Source of the DNA: Cypionkella sp.
Lineage (GTDB): Bacteria; Pseudomonadota; Alphaproteobacteria; Rhodobacterales; Rhodobacteraceae
Reading direction: 5' to 3'
NCBI GenBank assembly: GCA_023255415.1
Contig: JALRIN010000001.1
Span: 1-64,000, forward strand
Length of the DNA: 64,000 bases
Below are positions 51,610 to 60,184 of this stretch, piece by piece (the first letter of the stretch is position 1; the number at the start of each line of letters is the position of its first letter). Both the position numbers and the translations under genes were made by a program. The notes beneath the pieces were generated by a model. It was not told the DNA's origin. It ran no database searches and saw nothing but the letters and a program-made list of their open reading frames with translations.

Positions 51610-52695
51610 ATGGCGAAAATCACGCTTGATAATCTGGCGCATTCCTATGTCAAAAACCCGAAATCCGAAGACGATTTTGCGCTGAAAGAGCTGAACAACG
51701 ATTGGACCGATGGCGAGGCCTATGCACTTTTGGGGGCCTCGGGCTGCGGCAAATCTACCTTGCTGAACATCATCTCGGGCCTGTTGCAGCCCTCGCAGGG
51801 GCGGATTTTGTTCAACGGTCAAGATGTCACCACCCAGCCCACGGCAGAGCGCAACATCGCGCAAGTGTTTCAATTTCCAGTGGTTTATGACACGATGACA
51901 GTGCATGACAATCTGGCGTTTCCGCTGCGCAACCGTGGGGCCGAACCTGCCTATATCGCCGCGCGGGTGCAGCAGATTGCCAAGATGATCGGCATGGAGG
52001 ACATGCTGGCCAAAAAGGCGCGCGGGCTGACGGCGGATATCAAGCAAAAGATCAGCCTTGGCCGCGGCATGGTGCGCGAGGATGTCAACGCCTTGCTGTT
52101 TGACGAGCCGCTGACGGTGATCGACCCGCATATGAAGTGGGAATTGCGCACGCAGTTGAAATCGCTGCACCACGAGTTTGGCCATACGATGATTTACGTC
52201 ACGCATGATCAGACCGAGGCGCTGACCTTCGCCGATAAGGTGGTGGTGATGTATGATGGCCGTGTGGTGCAAATTGGCACGCCGCAAGAGCTGTTTGAAC
52301 GCCCCGCGCATACCTTTGTTGGCTATTTCATCGGCTCGCCGGGGATGAATGTGATCGATGCGCAGATCGACGGCGCTTCGGCTTTGGTGGCAGGGGTGCA
52401 GATGGATCTGGCTGCGGGTTACGCGCCACTTGATGGCAAAGTGCAGATCGGCGTGCGGCCCGAGTTCATTCACTTGGGCACGGGCAGCGCTGGCCTGCCG
52501 GTGCAGATCGCTCGTGTCGAGGATGTGGGCCGCCACAAGATCGTGCGGGCCAGCCTGAATGGCCAAGAGATCAATCTGATCGCCGCCGAGGGTGCCGAGA
52601 TTGCCGCCGACATGAACCGCGTCGTTTTTGATCCGGCTGGGATCAATGTCTATCGCAACGATTGGCGCGTTGCGCCGCAAGACAAGGCCGCATGA
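51610..52695 (+). CDS. glpT: Glycerol ABC importer ATPase GlpT (degenerate signature)
   Basis: A 361-residue partner ATPase. Walker A GASGCGKS at residues 42-49, Q-loop VFQFPVVYDTM, Walker B ALLFDEP at 161-167 and a normal H-loop YVTHDQTEAL with H199. The signature LSGGQ is replaced by LTADIKQK (140-147), and the D-loop reads LTVIDPH. A C-terminal OB-fold region follows. Not to be confused with the E. coli glycerol-3-phosphate antiporter also called GlpT. Its stop overlaps the glpP start (ATGA). Confidence 0.9.
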   Translation: MAKITLDNLAHSYVKNPKSEDDFALKELNNDWTDGEAYALLGASGCGKSTLLNIISGLLQPSQGRILFNGQDVTTQPTAERNIAQVFQFPVVYDTMTVHDNLAFPLRNRGAEPAYIAARVQQIAKMIGMEDMLAKKARGLTADIKQKISLGRGMVREDVNALLFDEPLTVIDPHMKWELRTQLKSLHHEFGHTMIYVTHDQTEALTFADKVVVMYDGRVVQIGTPQELFERPAHTFVGYFIGSPGMNVIDAQIDGASALVAGVQMDLAAGYAPLDGKVQIGVRPEFIHLGTGSAGLPVQIARVEDVGRHKIVRASLNGQEINLIAAEGAEIAADMNRVVFDPAGINVYRNDWRVAPQDKAA

Positions 52696-53567
52696 TGAAT
52701 AAGACAGTCAATCAAAAAGCCTGGTTCCTGGTGCTGCCGGTGCTGCTGCTGGTGGCGTTTTCCGCCGTTATCCCCTTGATGACAGTGGTGAATTATTCGG
52801 TGCAAGACACCTTTGGCCAGAATAAATTCTTTTGGGCGGGGCTAGAGTGGTTCCGCGACATGCTGCAATCGCAACGGATGTGGGATGCGCTGGGGCGGCA
52901 GGTGCTGTTCTCGGCGATCATTCTGGCGATCGAGGTGCCTTTGGGGATCTTTGTTGCTCTGAACATGCCGAAAAAGGGCTTTTGGGCCTCGGTCTGTCTG
53001 GTGCTGATGTCGCTGCCGCTGCTGATCCCCTGGAACGTTGTTGGCACGATTTGGCAAATCTTTGGTCGCGTCGATATCGGGCTTTTGGGCTATACGCTGA
53101 CCAAGCTGGGGATCGCCTATAACTACACCCAAGACAGTTTTGCTGCTTGGGTCACAGTGATTGCGATGGATGTTTGGCATTGGACCTCGCTTGTCGCCTT
53201 GCTGGCCTATGCCGGGCTGCAATCAATTCCCAACGCCTATTATCAGGCCGCCAAGATCGACCAAGCCAGCCGCTGGAACGTGTTCCGCTTTATCGAGCTG
53301 CCAAAGATGATGGGCGTGCTGATGATCGCCATTCTGCTGCGGTTCATGGACAGCTTTATGATCTACACCGAGCCCTTTGTGGTGACCGGCGGCGGGCCTG
53401 GCAATTCCACCACCTTCCTCTCGATCGACCTTGTGAAGATGGCGCTTGGCCAGTTTGACCTAGGCCCAGCGGCTGCGTTCAGCCTGATGTATTTCTTGGT
53501 TATCTTGCTGATTTCATGGGTGTTCTACACCGTTATGACCAATATCGACAAAAGGGATGGCCTGTGA
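52692..53567 (+). CDS. glpP: Glycerol ABC importer permease GlpP
   Basis: A 291-residue inner-membrane permease with six predicted helices and EAA loop YYQAAKIDQASRWNVFRFIE. TEPFVVTGGGPGNSTTFLSI is a MalF-type conserved stretch. ATG 52692 overlaps the glpT stop; a second ATG directly follows at 52695. It pairs with GlpQ, whose start overlaps this stop by one base. Confidence 0.9.
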   Translation: MMNKTVNQKAWFLVLPVLLLVAFSAVIPLMTVVNYSVQDTFGQNKFFWAGLEWFRDMLQSQRMWDALGRQVLFSAIILAIEVPLGIFVALNMPKKGFWASVCLVLMSLPLLIPWNVVGTIWQIFGRVDIGLLGYTLTKLGIAYNYTQDSFAAWVTVIAMDVWHWTSLVALLAYAGLQSIPNAYYQAAKIDQASRWNVFRFIELPKMMGVLMIAILLRFMDSFMIYTEPFVVTGGGPGNSTTFLSIDLVKMALGQFDLGPAAAFSLMYFLVILLISWVFYTVMTNIDKRDGL

Positions 53568-54424
53568 TGACCAACAGCACAATTGCCTTCAAGCCAAGCG
53601 CCAAAGCCCAGGCCCGCGGGTTCAAGATCAATGGCGCGGCCGTGGTGATGGCGGTTTATATCCTGTTTCTGATGCTGCCGATCTATTGGTTGGTGAACAT
53701 GAGCCTGAAGAGCAATACCGAGATTTTGGGCGAATTCTCGCTGTGGCCGCGTGATCTGACCTTTGCCAATTACGCCACCATTCTGACCGACCCAAGCTGG
53801 TATATGGGCTATGTCAACAGCCTGACCTATGTGGTCATGAACATGGCGATCAGCCTGACCGTGGCGCTGCCGGCGGCCTATGCCTTTAGCCGCTATTCGT
53901 TTATGGGCGACAAGCATCTGTTCTTTTGGCTGCTGACCAACCGGATGGCGCCGCCTGCGGTCTTTGCGCTGCCGTTCTTTCAGCTTTATTCCAGCATCGG
54001 TCTGTTTGACACCCATATCGCGGTGGCGCTGGCGCATTGCCTGTTCAACGTGCCTCTGGCGGTTTGGATCTTGGAAGGCTTTATGCGCGGCGTGCCCAAA
54101 GAGATCGACGAGACCGCTTATATCGACGGCTATTCCTTTGGCCGCTTCTTCATCCAGATCTTTATGCCGCTGATCGCCAGTGGCATCGGGGTGGCAGCCT
54201 TTTTCTGCTTTATGTTTTCCTGGGTGGAATTGCTGTTGTCGCGCACGCTGACGGCAGTGGCGGCCAAGTCGATTGCCTCGACGATGACGCGCACGGTGTC
54301 TGCAAGCGGTATGGATTGGGGCGTGCTGGCGGCGGCTGGCGTGCTGACGATCTTGCCCGGCGCCTTGGTCATCTACTTTGTCCGCAATTACATCGCCAAG
54401 GGCTTTGCCCTGGGCCGCGTATAA
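53567..54424 (+). CDS. glpQ: Glycerol ABC importer permease GlpQ
   Basis: A 285-residue permease with six predicted helices and the EAA loop IDETAYIDGYSFGRFFIQIF. The end RNYIAKGFALGRV is typical for MalG-type permeases. Not the E. coli GlpQ phosphodiesterase. Starts with TGATG overlap at the glpP stop. Confidence 0.9.
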   Translation: MTNSTIAFKPSAKAQARGFKINGAAVVMAVYILFLMLPIYWLVNMSLKSNTEILGEFSLWPRDLTFANYATILTDPSWYMGYVNSLTYVVMNMAISLTVALPAAYAFSRYSFMGDKHLFFWLLTNRMAPPAVFALPFFQLYSSIGLFDTHIAVALAHCLFNVPLAVWILEGFMRGVPKEIDETAYIDGYSFGRFFIQIFMPLIASGIGVAAFFCFMFSWVELLLSRTLTAVAAKSIASTMTRTVSASGMDWGVLAAAGVLTILPGALVIYFVRNYIAKGFALGRV

Positions 54425-54436
54425 AAGGGATTTATC

Positions 54437-54712
54437 ATGCTCGACTGGATGGCTTGGACCACCGCGACCGCCGCCTTTTTCGTCTGCATCGCCTGCCTTT
54501 TGGTGATCTTTACGACGCTTGCGATCAAATATCCCGAGACGCCGCGCATAGGGGTGCTGCGGATCGAGACCACACGCGGGGATCGCCTGTTCATCACACT
54601 TCTTGGCTCTGCCTTTATCAATCTGGCATGGCTGGGGCTTGAAATAGCACCGCAACCCTATGCGATGCTTGCCTGCCTGATCTACGCCGCAGCGGTCTTT
54701 CGCTGGGTGTAA
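54437..54712 (+). CDS. DUF2160 small membrane protein of the glycerol importer
   Basis: A 91-residue protein with three hydrophobic segments, of the DUF2160 family that is found between glpQ and glpV in rhizobial-type glycerol operons. KYPETPRIGVLRIETTRGDR is its central polar loop. It may be an accessory subunit of the importer; function not shown. Starts 12 bases after glpQ. Confidence 0.85.
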   Translation: MLDWMAWTTATAAFFVCIACLLVIFTTLAIKYPETPRIGVLRIETTRGDRLFITLLGSAFINLAWLGLEIAPQPYAMLACLIYAAAVFRWV

Positions 54713-54779
54713 TCAGTTTCGCCGCGGCGGGTGCCTTTGCACCGGCCGTATAGCTACGGTTCTAAAGGGAGGAAACCAC

Positions 54780-56504
54780 GTGAACCTTACTCTAAAATCC
54801 TCAACAGCCCTGGCGCTTGCGCTTGGTCTGCTGGCGGGTCCGGCCATGGCCGATATGGACTCTGCCAAGAAATTTCTAGATGCGGAAATCGGCGATTTGT
54901 CTACACTCAGCCGCGCTGATCAAGAAGCTGAAATGCAGTGGTTTATGGACGCCGCCAAGCCCTTTGCCGGCATGGAAATCAAGGTGGCCTCGGAAACGCT
55001 GACCACGCATGAATACGAATCCAAAGTCTTGGCGGATGCTTTCACCAAGATCACCGGTATCAAGATCACCCACGATTTGATTGGCGAAGGCGATGTGGTT
55101 GAAAAGCTGCAAACCCAGATGCAGTCGGGCGAGAATATCTATGACGGATATATCAACGACTCGGACTTCATCGGCACCCATTGGCGCTATCAGCAGGTGC
55201 GCAACCTGACCGACTGGATGGCGAATGAGGGCAAAGACGTCACCAATCCGGGCCTTGATCTTGCGGACTTTATCGGCACCTCGTTCACCACGGCGCCAGA
55301 TGGCAAGCTTTACCAGCTGCCGATTCAGCAATTCGCCAACCTTTACTGGTTCCGTCAGGATTGGTTCACCGATCCGAAAAACATGGCCGATTTCAAAGCT
55401 CAATACGGTTATGATCTGGGCGTTCCAATCAACTGGTCGGCCTATGAAGACATCGCGGCCTTCTTTACCGGGCGCGAGCAGGACGGCAAGGCTGTCTATG
55501 GTCACATGGACTATGGCAAAAAAGACCCATCGCTGGGCTGGCGTTTCACCGATGCCTGGCTTTCGATGGCTGGGAACGGCGACAAGGGCCTGCCAAACGG
55601 CAAACCAGTTGACGAATGGGGCATCCGCGTTGATGCCAATGATCGCCCTGTCGGGTCTTGCACCTCGCGCGGGGGGGACACCAACGGGCCGGCTTCGGTC
55701 TATGCGGTGCAGAAATACGTTGATTGGCTGAAAGCCTATGCGCCACCTGCCGCTGCTGGCATGGTGTTTGGCGAAGCAGGCCCCGTGCCTGCGCAGGGTG
55801 AAATCGCTCAGCAGATCTTTTGGTACACCGCTTTCACCGCCGATATGGTGAAGGATGGCTTGCCAGTTGTGAACGCAGACGGGACACCAAAATGGCGGAT
55901 GGCACCTTCGCCACACGGGCCATATTGGAAAGACGGCATGAAGCTGGGATACCAAGATGTGGGTTCCTTCACTTTGATGAAATCCACCCCAGAAGATCGG
56001 GCAAAAGCAGCTTGGCTTTATGGTCAGTTCATCGTCTCCAAGACGGTTGACGTCAAAAAATCGCAAGTCGGTCTGACCTTTGTGCGCGAATCCACCATCC
56101 GCGACAAAAGCTTTACCGAGCGTGCGCCAAAGCTGGGTGGCCTGATCGAATTCTACCGCTCGCCAGCGCGCGTGCAGTGGACGCCAACCGGCACCAACGT
56201 GCCTGACTATCCAAAGCTGGCACAGCTGTGGTGGCAGAACATTGGCGATGCGTCTTCGGGGGCAAAGTCGGTTCAAGAGGCCATGGACAGCCTTTGTGCT
56301 GAACAGGAAAAGGTCATGAGCCGTATCGAGGCTTCGGGCGTGCAGGGCGATATCGGTCCGAAAATGGCCGAAGAGCATGATCTGGCTTGGTGGAATGCCG
56401 AGTCTGTCAAAAACGGCTCGCTTGCGCCGCAGCTGATGCTGGCGAATGAAAAGGAACAGGGGCAGACCATCGCCTATGAAGACCTGATCAAGTCCTGGCA
56501 ATAA
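54780..56504 (+). CDS. glpV: Glycerol ABC importer substrate-binding protein
   Basis: A 574-residue periplasmic binding protein, long for its class but normal for GlpV. The signal peptide ends near GPAMA-DMDS. The start is GTG 54780, with AAAGGGAGGAAACCAC as an excellent ribosome site. EFYRSPARVQWTPTGTNVPDYP is a family stretch. It captures glycerol for GlpPQ-ST. A perfect 10-base hairpin follows the stop. Confidence 0.9.
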   Translation: MNLTLKSSTALALALGLLAGPAMADMDSAKKFLDAEIGDLSTLSRADQEAEMQWFMDAAKPFAGMEIKVASETLTTHEYESKVLADAFTKITGIKITHDLIGEGDVVEKLQTQMQSGENIYDGYINDSDFIGTHWRYQQVRNLTDWMANEGKDVTNPGLDLADFIGTSFTTAPDGKLYQLPIQQFANLYWFRQDWFTDPKNMADFKAQYGYDLGVPINWSAYEDIAAFFTGREQDGKAVYGHMDYGKKDPSLGWRFTDAWLSMAGNGDKGLPNGKPVDEWGIRVDANDRPVGSCTSRGGDTNGPASVYAVQKYVDWLKAYAPPAAAGMVFGEAGPVPAQGEIAQQIFWYTAFTADMVKDGLPVVNADGTPKWRMAPSPHGPYWKDGMKLGYQDVGSFTLMKSTPEDRAKAAWLYGQFIVSKTVDVKKSQVGLTFVRESTIRDKSFTERAPKLGGLIEFYRSPARVQWTPTGTNVPDYPKLAQLWWQNIGDASSGAKSVQEAMDSLCAEQEKVMSRIEASGVQGDIGPKMAEEHDLAWWNAESVKNGSLAPQLMLANEKEQGQTIAYEDLIKSWQ

Positions 56505-56511
56505 GCCTGAC

Positions 56512-56538
56512 GTCTGGGGCCATATCTTGGCCCCAGAC
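56512..56538 (+). terminator. Intercistronic hairpin after glpV
   Basis: GTCTGGGGCC (56512-56521) pairs perfectly with GGCCCCAGAC (56529-56538). No T run follows, so transcription probably continues in part into glpK. Confidence 0.65.
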
Positions 56539-56643
56539 ACCAGATACGAAATTCTGCTTAATTTAAGATCGGATTTTCGGTATCCGGTGCAGTGGCTGCA
56601 CCCCGGTGTGGCCGCCTCTTTCAGCCCAAGATGGGGAATTTGC

Positions 56644-58131
56644 ATGCGTTATGTCCTTGCAATCGATCAAGGCACCACCTCGACCCGCGCGATTTTGTTC
56701 GATGCCGAGATGCGTGCGACGGCCCAAGCTCAAGAAGAATTCACCCAACATTTCCCGCAGTCTGGCTGGGTTGAACATGATCCCGCTGACCTTTGGGCGA
56801 CGACGCTGGCCACCTGCCGCGCCGCGATTGCTCAGGCCGGGATTGGCCCGCAAGACGTTGCGGCCATCGGCATCACCAATCAGCGCGAGACTGTGATCGT
56901 CTGGGACAAAGCCACCGGCGTGCCGCTGCACAATGCGATTGTCTGGCAAGACCGCCGCACTGCGGATATGTGCCGTGATCTGCGCGAGGCGGGCCACGAG
57001 CCGATGATCACCCACCGCACCGGCCTTTTGCTGGACCCCTATTTTTCTGCCAGCAAGTTAAAATGGATCCTCGATCACACCCCGGGTGCTGCCGCGCGCG
57101 CCGCCAAAGGCGAGCTGTTGTTCGGCACCGTTGACAGCTTTCTGATCTGGAAACTAACCGGCGGGGCCGTTCATGCCACCGACGCCACCAATGCCGCGCG
57201 CACCATGCTTTACGACATTCGCAAGGGCCGCTGGAGCCAGACAATCTGCGATCTTTTGGGCATTCCGATGCAAATGCTGCCGGTGGTCAAAGATTGCGCC
57301 GATGATTTTGGCAAAACTCTGCCCGCGCATTTTGGGGCTGCGATCCCGATCCACGGCGTGGCGGGCGATCAGCAAGCGGCGACGGTTGGGCAGGCTTGCT
57401 TTCAACCCGGCATGTTGAAATCGACCTATGGCACGGGCTGCTTTGCTCTGCTGAACACGGGCGACACGCCGGTGAGCTCGACGCATCGGCTGTTGACCAC
57501 CATCGCTTATCAGCTGGACGGCAAGCCGACCTATGCGCTGGAAGGCTCGATCTTTGTGGCGGGGGCTGCGGTGCAATGGCTGCGCGACGGGCTTGGCCTG
57601 ATCAAGGCCGCAGCCGAGACCCAAGTGCTGGCCGATCAGGCCGACCCGCAGCAAAATGTCATTCTGGTGCCAGCCTTTGTCGGTCTTGGCGCGCCCTATT
57701 GGAACCCCGATTGTCGCGGCGCGATGTTTGGTTTGACCCGCGGCACCGGACCTGCAGAAATGGCCAGGGCGGCGCTGGAAAGTGTCGGCTATCAGACCCG
57801 CGATCTGCTGGATGCGATGTCGGCCGATTGGCAGGCCGAGGGCGTGCAGCCGGTGTTGCGCGTCGATGGCGGCATGGCGGCCAGCGATTGGGCGATGCAG
57901 TTTTTGTCCGACATCATCGCCGCCCCAGTTGACCGCCCGAATATCCACGAGACCACAGCGCTTGGCGTGGCCTGGCTTGCGGGGATGCGGGCGGGGATTT
58001 ACCCCGATCAGCAGGGCTTTGCAAAAACCTGGGCGCGCCAGACCCAATTCACCCCGCAGATGGACGATGCCCTGCGCCAATCAAAATACGCTGCGTGGAA
58101 AAAAGCCGTGCAGGCCACCCTCAGCGTCTAA
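56644..58131 (+). CDS. glpK: Glycerol kinase
   Basis: A 495-residue FGGY kinase that phosphorylates glycerol with ATP to glycerol-3-phosphate. Starts MRYVLAIDQGTTSTRAILFD, the phosphate-binding loop; IGITNQRETVIVWDK and YGTGCFALLNTGD are family signatures, and the glycerol-contacting WVEHDP motif is present. ATG 56644 is chosen over upstream in-frame starts inside the leader. It traps glycerol imported by GlpSTPQV and feeds GlpD. Nine bases separate it from the FBPase gene. Confidence 0.94.
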   Translation: MRYVLAIDQGTTSTRAILFDAEMRATAQAQEEFTQHFPQSGWVEHDPADLWATTLATCRAAIAQAGIGPQDVAAIGITNQRETVIVWDKATGVPLHNAIVWQDRRTADMCRDLREAGHEPMITHRTGLLLDPYFSASKLKWILDHTPGAAARAAKGELLFGTVDSFLIWKLTGGAVHATDATNAARTMLYDIRKGRWSQTICDLLGIPMQMLPVVKDCADDFGKTLPAHFGAAIPIHGVAGDQQAATVGQACFQPGMLKSTYGTGCFALLNTGDTPVSSTHRLLTTIAYQLDGKPTYALEGSIFVAGAAVQWLRDGLGLIKAAAETQVLADQADPQQNVILVPAFVGLGAPYWNPDCRGAMFGLTRGTGPAEMARAALESVGYQTRDLLDAMSADWQAEGVQPVLRVDGGMAASDWAMQFLSDIIAAPVDRPNIHETTALGVAWLAGMRAGIYPDQQGFAKTWARQTQFTPQMDDALRQSKYAAWKKAVQATLSV

Positions 58132-58140
58132 AGGACGACC

Positions 58141-59121
58141 ATGACCGATATGACACTGCGCCGCTATTTGACGGCAAGCGATCAACCCGCCAACCTGATC
58201 TTTCTGCTGGAAGACATCGCAAGCGCCTGCCGCATGATCGCAACGCTGGTGCGCGAGGGGGCTTTTGCCGGCAATCTTGGCTCGGCTGGCGCGGTCAATG
58301 TGCAGGGCGAGACCCAGAAAACGCTGGATATTTTGGCAAATGATGCCTTTGCGCGGATCTGTTCAAACAGCCCGCGTCTGGCAGCGCTGGTCTCGGAAGA
58401 GGTCGAGGAAGTAACCTGGCTGAAAGAGCCCGAGGCGGGCGATTATCTGCTCTATTTCGACCCTTTGGATGGCTCGTCCAATCTGGATGTAAACCTGTCG
58501 GTCGGCTCGATCTTTGCGGTGATGCAGGTGGAAAAAGACGGCGACCGCAATGTTTTGCACGCGGGCAGGCGGCAGCTTTGCGCGGGCTATGCGCTTTATG
58601 GCCCCTCGACCATGCTGGTGCTGACCGATGGCACCGCGGTGTCAGGCTTTACCTGCCAACATGGCACGGGCGACTTTTTGCTGACGCATCCAAAGATGCA
58701 AGTGCCTGAAGAAACGTCGGAATTCGCGATCAACACCTCGCGCTACCGCCACTGGGATGCCCCCATTCGCCGCTATGTCGATGAATGCGTCGCAGGCGAA
58801 GAGGGGCCGCGCGGGCGGTCTTTCAACATGCGCTGGACGGCGTCGATGGTGGCAGAAATTCACCGGATTTTGACGCGAGGCGGGGTGTTTTTGTATCCGG
58901 CTGACCGCGAAAACCGCAAAGCAGGCGGCAAATTGCGGCTGATGTATGAGGCCAACCCTATGGCAATGATCATCGAACAGGCGGGCGGGGCGGCGACGAC
59001 CGGGATCCTGCCGATTTTGGATATTGCCCCCATTGGGCCACACCAGCGCGTGCCGGTTATCTTGGGCTCGAAGGCCGAAGTTGCGCGGCTGAATGGCTAT
59101 CATCGCGTGGAAAAGGCGTAA
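58141..59121 (+). CDS. fbp: Fructose-1,6-bisphosphatase class I
   Basis: A 326-residue cytosolic enzyme that removes the 1-phosphate of fructose-1,6-bisphosphate in gluconeogenesis and, in autotrophs, the Calvin cycle. The metal site is in FDPLDGSSNLDVNLSVGSIF; the end has GGKLRLMYEANPMAMIIEQA, the class I signature with substrate Lys/Glu. It is 9 bases after glpK and 3 bases before the aldolase gene, so it is in the glycerol operon by layout. It is not the class II GlpX of E. coli. Confidence 0.93.
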   Translation: MTDMTLRRYLTASDQPANLIFLLEDIASACRMIATLVREGAFAGNLGSAGAVNVQGETQKTLDILANDAFARICSNSPRLAALVSEEVEEVTWLKEPEAGDYLLYFDPLDGSSNLDVNLSVGSIFAVMQVEKDGDRNVLHAGRRQLCAGYALYGPSTMLVLTDGTAVSGFTCQHGTGDFLLTHPKMQVPEETSEFAINTSRYRHWDAPIRRYVDECVAGEEGPRGRSFNMRWTASMVAEIHRILTRGGVFLYPADRENRKAGGKLRLMYEANPMAMIIEQAGGAATTGILPILDIAPIGPHQRVPVILGSKAEVARLNGYHRVEKA

Positions 59122-59124
59122 CCC

Positions 59125-60180
59125 ATGGCTCTTATTTCCCTGCGCCAACTTCTTGATCATGCGGCAGAGCACGGCTACGCGCTGCCGGCTTTCAACGTCA
59201 ATAATATGGAACAAATGCTGGCGATTATGGCGGCGGCTGCGGCAACAGACAGCCCGGTGATCATGCAGGCCAGTCGCGGCGCGCGCGCCTTTGCCAATGA
59301 CATCGTGCTGTCGCATCTGATCCGTGCCGCGATCGAGCTTTACCCGCAGATCCCCGTTTGCATGCACCAAGACCACGGCAATTCGCCGGCCACCTGTATG
59401 TCTGCAATCACAAACGGTTTTTCCTCGGTGATGATGGATGGGTCGCTGCAAGCCGACGGCAAGACCCCTGCCGATTTTGCCTATAATGTCGCGATCACCG
59501 CCAAAGTCACCGAGATGGCGCATCTGGTCGGCGTCTCGGTCGAGGGCGAGCTTGGCCATCTTGGCTCACTTGAAACCGGCAAGGGCGAGGTTGAGGACGG
59601 CCACGGATACGAGGGCCGCTTTGATCGCGCCTCGCTGGTGACCGATCCCGATGAGGCCGCCGAATTTGTGCGCATGACCCGGGTCGATGCCCTGGCCGTG
59701 GCAATTGGCACCTCGCACGGCGCCAATAAATTTTCGCGCCGCCCCGACGGTGAGATTTTGGCGATGGAGGCGCTGAAGCAAATTCACGCCCGCATTCCCG
59801 ATACGCATCTGGTGATGCACGGCTCGTCCTCGGTGCCGCAAGAGTTGCAGGATAAGATTAACGCCTATGGCGGCAAAATCGCGCCAACCTGGGGTGTGCC
59901 GGTCGAAGAAATTGAGCGTGGTATCAAATTTGGCGTGCGCAAAGTCAACATTGACACTGATTTGCGCATGGCGCTGACCGGGGCGATCCGCAAGGTTTTT
60001 GCCGAGAACCCTGCCGAATTTGATCCGCGCAAATATCTTGCACCGGGTGTTGCGGCGATGTCGGCGGTCTGCCGCGATCGCTTTGAACGCTTTGGCGCAG
60101 CCGGGATGGCAGGCAAAATCGTGCCCCTGCCGCTGTCCGAGATGGCCAAGCGCTATGCCGCAGCGCCGCTTTTGGCCTGA
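59125..60180 (+). CDS. fba: Class II fructose-bisphosphate aldolase, Calvin-cycle subtype
   Basis: A 351-residue Zn-dependent aldolase that condenses DHAP and glyceraldehyde-3-phosphate. The Zn/proton-shuttle region is VCMHQDHGNSPATCM, with further ligand His residues near VSVEGELGHLG and VMHGSSSVP; the phosphate loop is VRKVNIDTDLRMA. Length and sequence fit the CbbA-type subgroup. With GlpD producing DHAP and the adjacent FBPase removing the product, it could drive glycerol carbon to hexose. Sits 3 bases after fbp. Confidence 0.93.
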   Translation: MALISLRQLLDHAAEHGYALPAFNVNNMEQMLAIMAAAAATDSPVIMQASRGARAFANDIVLSHLIRAAIELYPQIPVCMHQDHGNSPATCMSAITNGFSSVMMDGSLQADGKTPADFAYNVAITAKVTEMAHLVGVSVEGELGHLGSLETGKGEVEDGHGYEGRFDRASLVTDPDEAAEFVRMTRVDALAVAIGTSHGANKFSRRPDGEILAMEALKQIHARIPDTHLVMHGSSSVPQELQDKINAYGGKIAPTWGVPVEEIERGIKFGVRKVNIDTDLRMALTGAIRKVFAENPAEFDPRKYLAPGVAAMSAVCRDRFERFGAAGMAGKIVPLPLSEMAKRYAAAPLLA

Positions 60181-60184
60181 ACTG

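Noticed and set aside
59999..60184. Upstream extension of the iron dehydrogenase frame
   Set aside because: It lies inside the aldolase gene in another frame and is Arg-rich shadow sequence.
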